A DNA stretch of 64,000 nucleotides from Pseudotamlana haliotis (lineage in GTDB: Bacteria > Bacteroidota > Bacteroidia > Flavobacteriales > Flavobacteriaceae), in the NCBI RefSeq assembly GCF_008806375.1, contig NZ_WAAT01000022.1:124001-188000 (forward strand). Direction: 5' to 3'. Positions within the stretch are counted from its first letter, which is position 1; each line of letters starts with the position of its first letter. Of the stretch, positions 55,629 to 62,637 are shown piece by piece. The position numbers and the translations under genes were made by a program. Below the pieces are notes generated by a model, which searched no databases, had not been told where the DNA came from, and saw nothing but the letters and a program-made list of their open reading frames with translations.

Positions 55629-55800
55629 ATACGAAGCGCCTATCTTCGTTATATCGAACGTATTATGGTTCGTAATCGTGAACCCGCGTTAAGGATTGCA
55701 GAGGAAATCCTTTTGCTTTTTCTGCAAAAGATTGTAACGGAAAGCCTGACCCGAATGGTTGTGAAGCTTCTTTTTTTACGCAGCCATGACATGAGGGTAA
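55629..55800 (+). ncRNA. Candidate structured RNA element upstream of dCMP deaminase
   Basis: A run of hairpins fills the 234-base gap: ACGAAG/CTTCGT (55631-55649), CGAAC/GTTCG (55655-55672), and an outer CGTTA/TAACG helix (55687-55739) enclosing two mutually exclusive stems, AAGGATT/AATCCTT (55691-55712) and CTTTTGC/GCAAAAG (55710-55730, extended by AAT/ATT with a bulge). A T7 tract follows GAAGCTTC at 55763-55777. The word pattern 'ATCCTTTTGC...GCAAAAGATTGTAACGGAAAGCC' recalls an element common in Flavobacteriia genomes; I cannot assign an Rfam family. No coding potential seen. Strand is assumed from the neighbours. Confidence 0.5.
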
Positions 55801-55823
55801 CGCCATAATGATAAATAAAATTA

Positions 55824-56255
55824 ATGCCAGAACATAAACAACTTAAGTACGATAAGGCTTATTTGCGTATTGCCCAAGAGTGGGGGGAATTATCGTATTG
55901 TAATCGCCGACAAGTTGGTGCGATTATCGTGAAAGATAGAATGATTATTTCCGACGGATATAATGGAACACCTTCGGGGTTTGAAAATTTTTGCGAAGAT
56001 GATGAAGGTTACACCAAATGGTATGTATTGCATGCCGAGGCGAATGCCATACTAAAAGTGGCCGCTTCTACCCAGTCTTGTAAGGGAGCGACGCTTTATA
56101 TTACCATGTCGCCTTGTAAAGAATGCAGCAAGTTAATTCATCAAGCTGGTATTGTAAAAGTGGTTTATCACGAAGCATACAAAGACGATTCTGGGCTTAA
56201 ATTCTTAGAAAAAGCCGGAATTAAACTTAAAAGAATAGAAGATTTAAAAGCATAA
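55824..56255 (+). CDS. Deoxycytidylate (dCMP) deaminase
   Basis: A 143-aa zinc enzyme converting dCMP to dUMP for dTTP synthesis. Seen: YLRIAQEWGELSYCNRRQVGAI, SDGYNGTPSGFENFCED, zinc/active-site HAEANAILKVA (His and catalytic Glu) and the second zinc site SPCKECSKLIHQAGI. Length and motifs match ComEB-type dCMP deaminases; a general cytidine deaminase is less likely because of the NGTPSG segment. It lies seven bases before the S41 protease gene, and the ribonucleotide reductase genes are 5 kb further on. Confidence 0.9.
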   Translation: MPEHKQLKYDKAYLRIAQEWGELSYCNRRQVGAIIVKDRMIISDGYNGTPSGFENFCEDDEGYTKWYVLHAEANAILKVAASTQSCKGATLYITMSPCKECSKLIHQAGIVKVVYHEAYKDDSGLKFLEKAGIKLKRIEDLKA

Positions 56256-56261
56256 AGCATC

Positions 56262-57878
56262 ATGGCTTTTCAGAAAAAATATTTACCGCTGCTTATGGGT
56301 GCTGCAATTGCGGCAGGCATTTATATTGGAGGAAAGTTAAGTTTTACTGATGCGCCAGACCGCTTATTTACTACTAACAGTAAAAAAGACAAGCTCAACC
56401 GACTCATTGATTATATTGAATATGATTATGTTGATGATGTGAATACCGATAGCATTGTAGATGTAACGGTTAATGGGATTCTTGAAAACCTCGATCCGCA
56501 TTCGGTATACATTCCAGAGGAAGATATGGAGCGCGTTGCCGAAGAAATGAAAGGTGATTTTGTTGGTATTGGGGTGAGTTTTTACACGTATAAAGATACA
56601 ATTGCTGTGATTCGTGCCATTGCAGGTGGGCCAAGTGAAAAAGCGGGTATCATAGGTGGTGATCGTATTATTTTTGCCGATGGCGATACCTTATATGGTA
56701 AAAATATTGAGGACGATGCGTTGATTAAAAAGCTTAAAGGTCCTATAAATTCTAAAGTGAATTTAACGGTTTACCGACGTGGCGAACCTGAGTTACTTCA
56801 TTTTACCGTAAAGCGAGACAATATTCCTATTAATAGTGTAGATGCTACTTATATGCTTACCGATAAATTGGGGTATATAAAGGTGAATCGCTTCGCGGAA
56901 TCAACCTATAAAGAATTTAGAAAAGGTATTAAAGCATTGAAAACGCAAGGCGCTATTGAAATAGCTCTTGATTTAAGAGGGAATCCGGGAGGTTTTTTAG
57001 GTATTGCTGAGCAGATTGCTGATGAATTTTTGGAGGATGATAAGCTGATTTTGTTTACTAAAAACAAACGTGGTGATATTGAAGAAAGTTACGCTACAAG
57101 CAAAGGTGACTTTGAAGACGGAAAAGTTTTTGTGATGATTGATGAAAACTCCGCTTCGGCTAGTGAAATTGTTGCTGGTGCTTTGCAAGATAATGATATT
57201 GGAACCATTGTAGGTCGAAGATCATACGGTAAAGGTCTCGTGCAACGTGAAATGGATTTGGGTGATGGTAGTGCTGTGCGTTTAACGGTTTCGAGATACT
57301 ATACGCCAACAGGACGTTCTATTCAACGGCCTTATGATAACGGGAATAAAGATTATTATGACGAATACTTTGAACGCATTAGTAGTGGTGAACTTCTAGA
57401 TTCTGAAAATATTCATGTAGATGACTCTTTAAAATTTGTCACCCCTGGTGGTAAAATTGTTTACGGCGGCGGAGGTATTATTCCAGACGTTTTTGTGCCT
57501 ATTGATAGTAGTATGCAAAATGAAACGTTATCATTTTTACTGCGTCGTGGGTTTTTTGGAAACTTTGTTTTTGAAGAATTAGAAAAAGACCGTCACTTGT
57601 ATGATGGTATTTCAAGACGCGATTTTATTGATAGTTTTGAAGTTGGTGATGATCTGGTTTTTGCTTTTCAAGATTATTTGAATTTGAGATCTGAGGCTAA
57701 TGTGACTTTTGTGGCTTATCACGATGAGGTGAAACAATATATAAAGGCAACTTTTGCCGATCAGCTTTTTGGAGCTGGTGCTTTTGAAGAGGTTTATAAT
57801 AAAACCGATATCATGATTGAAGAGGTTATTGGCTTGAGTAAAGGCGATACAGGTTCTCATGTCTTAGATGAGGATTAA
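56262..57878 (+). CDS. S41 family C-terminal processing peptidase (CtpA/Prc-like)
   Basis: A 538-aa periplasmic or membrane-anchored serine protease. An N-terminal signal/anchor (LPLLMGAAIAAGIYIGGKL) is followed by a helical region with SIVDVTVNGILENLDPHSVYIP, a PDZ domain at about 95-180 (GIGVSFYTYKD, GGPSEKAGIIGGDRI) and the S41 core with LRGNPGGFLG, ENSASASEIVAGALQD and GRRSYGKGLVQ. Ser299 and Lys324 form the Ser/Lys dyad by spacing with E. coli Prc (25 residues). It likely trims C-termini of envelope proteins. Probably co-transcribed with dCMP deaminase, without an obvious functional link. Confidence 0.94.
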   Translation: MAFQKKYLPLLMGAAIAAGIYIGGKLSFTDAPDRLFTTNSKKDKLNRLIDYIEYDYVDDVNTDSIVDVTVNGILENLDPHSVYIPEEDMERVAEEMKGDFVGIGVSFYTYKDTIAVIRAIAGGPSEKAGIIGGDRIIFADGDTLYGKNIEDDALIKKLKGPINSKVNLTVYRRGEPELLHFTVKRDNIPINSVDATYMLTDKLGYIKVNRFAESTYKEFRKGIKALKTQGAIEIALDLRGNPGGFLGIAEQIADEFLEDDKLILFTKNKRGDIEESYATSKGDFEDGKVFVMIDENSASASEIVAGALQDNDIGTIVGRRSYGKGLVQREMDLGDGSAVRLTVSRYYTPTGRSIQRPYDNGNKDYYDEYFERISSGELLDSENIHVDDSLKFVTPGGKIVYGGGGIIPDVFVPIDSSMQNETLSFLLRRGFFGNFVFEELEKDRHLYDGISRRDFIDSFEVGDDLVFAFQDYLNLRSEANVTFVAYHDEVKQYIKATFADQLFGAGAFEEVYNKTDIMIEEVIGLSKGDTGSHVLDED

Positions 57879-57982
57879 GAATAAAACTGCTTTTTTATAT
57901 CCACTATAGATTTCTTTCTTTTTAATACGCCGATGCAATTAAAAAATCACGTATATAGTAACAATATGTATAAAAAAAAGGC

Positions 57983-57990
57983 TAATTTTG
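57983..57990 (+). promoter_or_regulatory. Candidate -7 box of the 207-aa unknown gene
   Basis: TAATTTTG fully matches TAnnTTTG, 76 bases before the ATG at 58066. The upstream -33 region is A-rich and gives no support. Confidence 0.38.
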
Positions 57991-58065
57991 AGTTGATGAT
58001 GGGCTAGAGCTTGATTATTAATTTTTTGGTTTGTTGTAACCCAAATTAACTTTAAATTTTAAAAC

Positions 58066-58689
58066 ATGGATCGCAAGGATAATTTTACAGAAAGTGACTG
58101 GTTGGCATTGTTAGAAGATGCTTTGAATGCAGGTGCTAAAATACAAGTGAATCACCGGTTTCGATACAAGGGCAGAGGTTTAGGGACTTTTCTAACTAAT
58201 GCAAAAAGCAAGAATAGATATGAGCTCATGCGTAAAATTGAAAATGTAGGCTTCAATTTCCGCTTGCACAGTAATGATCCAGAGCATTATTTAGAAAAAT
58301 ATATCGGACAGCTTGCGGCTGATGAAAATCCGATTAAACAACGCTATATCACAAGATTTAATACTTACGTACAGCCGAAAAAAGATGTCTTAAAGCAGCA
58401 AACCATCAATAAACTTAATAAAGTTTGGAAAGCTAGATTTGGTGATGAACGCAAATGGACGAAGCCTGATACTGTAGATGATAAAATTCGTAAATGGAAG
58501 GCTTTTCGTTATGAATCAGATAAAAATCCCGATGGGAAATGGTTTGCTTATAAATCTATTATGGGGCCTTTATTTGGTTGGGTGTACACCCGAAAACGCA
58601 ATAAGGATAAAATGGACCAAGTAGCTCATTATTTTTCTAAGAAGGAGTTGAAAGAGTTGGAAAAAGAAGGTTTTCTACGCAATGAGTAG
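58066..58689 (+). CDS. Conserved-looking basic protein of unknown function
   Basis: A 207-aa soluble, very basic protein that I do not recognise. It begins FTESDWLALLEDALNAGAKI, has KGRGLGTFLTNAKSKNRYEL and repeated Trp/Lys/Arg stretches (KVWKARFGDERKW, IRKWKAFRYESDKN), and ends with a charged helix (FSKKELKELEKEGFLRNE). No signal peptide or membrane segment. The Trp and basic content would suit nucleic-acid binding, but this is a guess. It is single, with a candidate promoter, convergent with the FAD-protein operon. Confidence 0.65.
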   Translation: MDRKDNFTESDWLALLEDALNAGAKIQVNHRFRYKGRGLGTFLTNAKSKNRYELMRKIENVGFNFRLHSNDPEHYLEKYIGQLAADENPIKQRYITRFNTYVQPKKDVLKQQTINKLNKVWKARFGDERKWTKPDTVDDKIRKWKAFRYESDKNPDGKWFAYKSIMGPLFGWVYTRKRNKDKMDQVAHYFSKKELKELEKEGFLRNE

Positions 58690-58710
58690 TTGCTTTTATT
58701 AGAACTAGCT

Positions 58711-59319
58711 TTAAAATTCCAGTTTATCATGTACTTTGGTGTGTTTGCCATCATTCCAGAGCGTTAATATGTCGGTGGCTACTTGAGCGCCACTTCCTGA
58801 GGCAATAGCAAACTGACTGCGCCACCCGGCTAATGTCCCTGCAACATAAAGGTTTTCTTCAATAAGGTGGTCAGTGTTTTTTAACCAAATACGATCTTTT
58901 TCAATCGCTGATCTAGGGTGTGGGGCAATGTAAGATTCTAAACCCTCAATAGTCATTAAATTTGTGTACCCTACGGCAATTACTGCTATTTTAGTTTCGT
59001 AGGTGTTTTTGTTGGTGCTTACTGTGTAACCATGTTCGGTTTTAGTGATTTCTAAAACTTTTTCATGCTCTATTTGGTCAATCTGTGGGTAAAGTTCTTT
59101 AAGTTGTTCGGTACCACTTTCTAAAATAGAAGCACCTGTTGTTCCCGGTGCTAAGCCTAAAACATTATTAAATAAAGCGGTTTGTAAATGAGAAGATTTT
59201 TGATGCATGATTATGCCAACACTTTTGTTTTTAGCAAAAGCTTTGTTTTTAGCTGAACCTAAAACTAAGGCACAGGACATGCCTGCCGCACCACCGCCAA
59301 TAATTAAAGCATCATACAT
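58711..59319 (-). CDS. Short FAD-binding NAD(P)/FAD-dependent oxidoreductase-like protein
   Basis: A 202-aa protein with the dinucleotide motif IIGGGAAGMSCALVLG at its N-terminus, a mid-section EVLEITKTEHGYTVSTN, the IAVIAVGYTNL strand and the second FAD block EENLYVAGTLAGWRSQFAIASGSGAQVA. This is the FAD domain of the thioredoxin-reductase fold; the NADPH domain with its CxxC pair is missing, and the protein is about 100 residues shorter than thioredoxin reductase. It may be a stand-alone FAD protein with another electron partner. Its start overlaps the stop of the small membrane protein gene (TAATG). Confidence 0.82.
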   Translation of the reverse strand: MYDALIIGGGAAGMSCALVLGSAKNKAFAKNKSVGIIMHQKSSHLQTALFNNVLGLAPGTTGASILESGTEQLKELYPQIDQIEHEKVLEITKTEHGYTVSTNKNTYETKIAVIAVGYTNLMTIEGLESYIAPHPRSAIEKDRIWLKNTDHLIEENLYVAGTLAGWRSQFAIASGSGAQVATDILTLWNDGKHTKVHDKLEF

Positions 59320-59522
59320 TATTTTCGCTCTTTTGTTTTTTCTTCAATACGTTTAGAAGTTCTTAAAATGGCCATCATAACAATAACACAAAGCGAAGCG
59401 ACAATCGTAATGATAGCAATCATGCTCTGTCCCTCAAAAGGAGCGCTAAAATCCAATTGGGTACAGTTGAAAATAATAAGGGCAACAGCAAGAATGCTTA
59501 GTATAGTGGTGAAAATCTTCAT
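59319..59522 (-). CDS. Small membrane protein
   Basis: A 67-aa protein with two predicted hydrophobic helices (IFTTILSILAVALIIFNCTQL and AIITIVASLCVIVMMAIL) and a basic tail (RTSKRIEEKTKERK). Its TAA overlaps the start of the FAD protein, and it begins 11 bases after the marC-like stop, so three genes are tightly linked. The close packing, not homology, is the main evidence that it is real. No family recognised. Confidence 0.7.
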   Translation of the reverse strand: MKIFTTILSILAVALIIFNCTQLDFSAPFEGQSMIAIITIVASLCVIVMMAILRTSKRIEEKTKERK

Positions 59523-59533
59523 CTGTAATAATA

Positions 59534-60127
59534 TTATATCAGTTCAAACAAGGCTTTAATATTGTGCGCAAATAGTTTTACAGCAATGGCTAATAAGATT
59601 ACACCAAACACTTTTCTGATGATGTTAATCCCGTTTTGGCCAATTAAACGTTCAATTTTAGCCGATGTTTTTAAGACGATAAAGATAATGATAACATTCA
59701 ATAATACCGCGACAATAATATTTTCGGTAGCAAACTCCGCCCTTAAGGATAGTAATGTGGTTAAACTACCTGGTCCTGCAATTAGCGGAAAGGCAAGCGG
59801 AAATACCGCAGTTGTCATAGAATCTTGTTCTTCCTGCTTATAGAGTGTGATGCCTAAAATCATTTCTAAGGCAATGAAAAATAAGATGAAAGCACCTGCA
59901 ACAGCAAAGGAATTGACATCAATACCAATAAGGTTTAGGATGCTTTTTCCTAAAAATAAAAATAAAATCAAAATAACACCCGCAATAATTGAGGCTTTTT
60001 CACTCTGAATTTGTCCTGCTTTTTTTCTTAAATCGATAACGATTGGAATGTTTCCAACAATATCAATTACAGCAAATAAAATCATAAAGGCTGTAAAGAT
60101 TTCTTTGAAATTGAAATGTAGTTCCAT
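59534..60127 (-). CDS. MarC family integral membrane protein
   Basis: A 197-aa inner-membrane protein with six hydrophobic segments. Family marks: FMILFAVIDIVGNIPIVIDLRKK at the start, GAFILFFIALEMILGI, and PLAFPLIAGPGSLTTLLSL, the PxAxPxxxGPG block that identifies MarC/UPF0056. The C-terminal segment has INIIRKVFGVILLAIAVKLF. Function unknown; E. coli MarC was once thought to act in multidrug resistance but that was not upheld. First gene of the three-gene unit with the small membrane protein and the FAD protein. Confidence 0.9.
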   Translation of the reverse strand: MELHFNFKEIFTAFMILFAVIDIVGNIPIVIDLRKKAGQIQSEKASIIAGVILILFLFLGKSILNLIGIDVNSFAVAGAFILFFIALEMILGITLYKQEEQDSMTTAVFPLAFPLIAGPGSLTTLLSLRAEFATENIIVAVLLNVIIIFIVLKTSAKIERLIGQNGINIIRKVFGVILLAIAVKLFAHNIKALFELI

Positions 60128-60297
60128 AAGTTTTAAATTGTTAACCTTCTAGTAATGGTTTGTTTAATTATTCTTTATTGTTTTGTGTTTTTACTTAAAT
60201 TTTAAATTAAAAACCGGTTTTTCGTTTAATTTTGAATTTTCGGCAAAAATATGCCATTATTATCGAATAATCTTAAAAGTTTATAGTAAAGTTTGAC

Positions 60298-60305
60298 TAT
60301 TTTTG
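60298..60305 (+). promoter_or_regulatory. -7 box of the DUF3109 gene
   Basis: TATTTTTG fully matches TAnnTTTG and lies 25 bases before the ATG at 60330. It also supports that ATG, because a start at 60303 would lie inside the promoter. Confidence 0.55.
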
Positions 60306-60329
60306 TGCCTTATTTTAATTGGTGTTTTT

Positions 60330-60893
60330 ATGTTTCAGTTGGGGAAAACTATTGTTGCAGATGATGTAATAAAGAAAGATTTCTTGTGTAATCTTTCGGC
60401 TTGTAAAGGGGCTTGTTGTATCGCAGGAGATGCTGGCGCGCCACTAGAGGCTGATGAAGCTAAGATTTTAGACGATATCTATCCGAAGGTAAAGCCGTTT
60501 TTGCGTCAGGAAGGTATTGATGCTATAGAAGTTCAAGGAACATATACTGAATCTGAAGATGGTGAACTAGAAACCACACTTATTGATGGTGCTGATTGTG
60601 CTTATGTAATTTTCGATGAAAAGAAAACAGCACTTTGCGGTATTGAAGAAGCGTATAATCAAGGTGAAATTACTTGGAAAAAACCCGTATCTTGTCACTT
60701 GTATCCAGTAAGGGTTCAAGATTATACTGAGTTTTCAGCTTTAAATTATCACCAATGGGAAATTTGTGATGATGCCTGTGCTTTAGGTAAAGAATTACAA
60801 GTGCCTATTTATAAATTTGTAAAGGAAGGACTGATTAGGAAATTTGGTGAAGACTGGTATGCCGAATTAGAAAAGGTTGCTGAAGACTTGTAG
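60330..60893 (+). CDS. DUF3109 family cysteine-rich protein
   Basis: A 187-aa soluble protein. The N-terminal half carries LCNLSACKGACCIAGDAGAPL, the C-x5-C-x3-CC pattern of the YkgJ/DUF3109 group, which binds zinc or an iron-sulfur cluster. More cysteines follow in DGADCAYV, TALCGIEE, PVSCHLYPVRV and ICDDACALG. The family is widespread in Bacteroidota; function unknown. I use ATG 60330 because a -7 box covers the codon at 60303. Single gene. Confidence 0.85.
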   Translation: MFQLGKTIVADDVIKKDFLCNLSACKGACCIAGDAGAPLEADEAKILDDIYPKVKPFLRQEGIDAIEVQGTYTESEDGELETTLIDGADCAYVIFDEKKTALCGIEEAYNQGEITWKKPVSCHLYPVRVQDYTEFSALNYHQWEICDDACALGKELQVPIYKFVKEGLIRKFGEDWYAELEKVAEDL

Positions 60894-61360
60894 TAGCTTA
60901 AAAATACTTATTAAAAAACTTCAAAAACGCCTCTAAAATAAAGGGTTTGTCTGCTAAAACCTGATTTTTTTTGTAAACTTTTTAAATCTCAAAAAAAGTT
61001 ACATGTCTTATTTTCAGTTGTTTAATGTTTTTTTTGTGTAAACTTCTCAAATCCCCTGTGTTTTATTGTTTGTTAAAAACTTGTTGAAAAGGTTTCTGAG
61101 TTTTTATGAAAACGTATCAATCATTTTACAATCTTTGTTAAGCTCAACAATATAAAAATACAATACTTTTTTAACCTGAGAATAAACAGGTTGAAAATAT
61201 ATTTTGAGTTCACCGAATACATTTTTTAATACATTATAAGTGTTAATTTGGGTTTTTTTATCCATGAGCCTTGATTAGCATGTTAAATGAGATTGTTTTT
61301 TATTCGGGATTTTAACAATTGCTATTTTAATTAAATTAATCCAAAACGAGAGCCATAACC
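60894..61360. other. Intergenic region upstream of nrdBA
   Basis: Very AT-rich, without coding potential. Two imperfect direct repeats of TTTTTTGTAAACTT with AAATC (60965-60988 and 61030-61053) are 65 bases apart, and AACCTG/CAGGTT (61173-61192) form a 6-bp inverted repeat with an 8-base spacer. A canonical NrdR box was not found by eye. Either repeat could be a regulatory site for nrd expression. Confidence 0.4.
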
Positions 61361-62635
61361 ATGGAGATTACCCAAATTATTAAACGAGATTATGACACAA
61401 CCCCCTTTGTGTTAGAAAAAATCACTAATGCCATTGAAAAGGCCATGTTGTCTGTAAGTCATGGAACTAGAGCAGATGCTGAGTCAATTTCTAATCAGGT
61501 GTTTCAAAGTCTTTTGGCAAGAAAAGCTGTAGATGATCGCTATGTGCCAACAGTAGAGCAAGTTCAAGATATTGTTGAAGATAAACTCATGAGCAGCGCT
61601 TTTCATAACGCAGCAAAGGCTTATATCCTTTATCGTGATGAACAAGCTAGAAAACGTCAAACAAATATTTTTGAAAAGCGTATTAATTTAAAACCTTACG
61701 AATATCCAGAATTATACGAGTATGTAAATGCTATAAGACATTCCTACTGGATCCATAGTGAGTTTAATTTTACAAGTGATATTCAGGATTTTAAAACGGG
61801 TTTAAACACGGCCGAAAAAACGGCAATTAAAAATACCATGTTGGCCATTTCTCAAATAGAAGTTGCTGTTAAAACCTTCTGGGGTGATATTTACCAAAAA
61901 ATGCCTAAACCAGAAATAGGGTCGGTAGGGGCTACTTTTTCAGAAAGTGAAGTGCGTCATCATGATGCATACTCGCACTTATTGGAAATTTTGGGATTAA
62001 ACGCAGAATTTAAATCACTTAAAAAGAAGCCTGTTATTATGCGTCGTGTGCATTATTTAGAAACAGCGCTTAAAAATTCTAAAAGTGAAAATGTTCAAGA
62101 GTATGCCGAGTCGGTATTATTGTTCTCCTTATTTATAGAACATGTTTCTTTATTCTCGCAATTTTTAATCATTATGGCCTTCAATAAACATAAAAATATG
62201 TTGAAAGGAATTTCTAATGTGGTTGAAGCAACATCGAAAGAAGAACAAATTCATGGCGATTTTGGAATTGATATTATAAATATAATTAAGAAAGAGAATC
62301 CAAAATGGTTTGGAGAAGAATACAATGAAAAAATTCAAACGATCTGTAAAGAAGCTTTTCAAGCTGAAAGCGATATTATCGATTGGATTTTTGAAGATGG
62401 CGAGTTAGAATTTCTTCCAAAAGCGGTTATTAATGAGTTTATTAAAAACCGATTTAATAATTCCCTAGAAAGTATTGGTATAGGTAAGGTGTTTACTGTT
62501 GATGATAAATTGATAGCAGAAACCGAATGGTTTGATGATGAAATTATTGGTACCAAACATGGCGATTTCTTTGTGAAACGCTCTATCAACTACAGTAAAA
62601 GAACAAAAAGTATAACCAGCGACGACCTATTTTAA
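61361..62635 (+). CDS. nrdB: Ribonucleoside-diphosphate reductase class I small subunit with N-terminal ATP-cone
   Basis: A 424-aa radical-generating subunit. Residues about 1-95 are an ATP-cone (IIKRDYDTTPFVLEKITNAIEKAM, DDRYVPTVEQVQDIVEDKLM, AAKAYILYRDEQARKR), normally found on NrdA. The R2 domain follows, with metal ligands in ESEVRHH (Glu197, His200), EHVSLFSQF and EEQIHGDFG; Tyr204 sits where E. coli has radical Tyr122. R2 subunits with their own ATP-cone were described in Leeuwenhoekiella blandensis, and flavobacterial relatives use a dimanganese (class Id) cofactor. The same may hold here but cannot be shown from sequence. It ends two bases before nrdA. Confidence 0.94.
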   Translation: MEITQIIKRDYDTTPFVLEKITNAIEKAMLSVSHGTRADAESISNQVFQSLLARKAVDDRYVPTVEQVQDIVEDKLMSSAFHNAAKAYILYRDEQARKRQTNIFEKRINLKPYEYPELYEYVNAIRHSYWIHSEFNFTSDIQDFKTGLNTAEKTAIKNTMLAISQIEVAVKTFWGDIYQKMPKPEIGSVGATFSESEVRHHDAYSHLLEILGLNAEFKSLKKKPVIMRRVHYLETALKNSKSENVQEYAESVLLFSLFIEHVSLFSQFLIIMAFNKHKNMLKGISNVVEATSKEEQIHGDFGIDIINIIKKENPKWFGEEYNEKIQTICKEAFQAESDIIDWIFEDGELEFLPKAVINEFIKNRFNNSLESIGIGKVFTVDDKLIAETEWFDDEIIGTKHGDFFVKRSINYSKRTKSITSDDLF

Positions 62636-62637
62636 TT

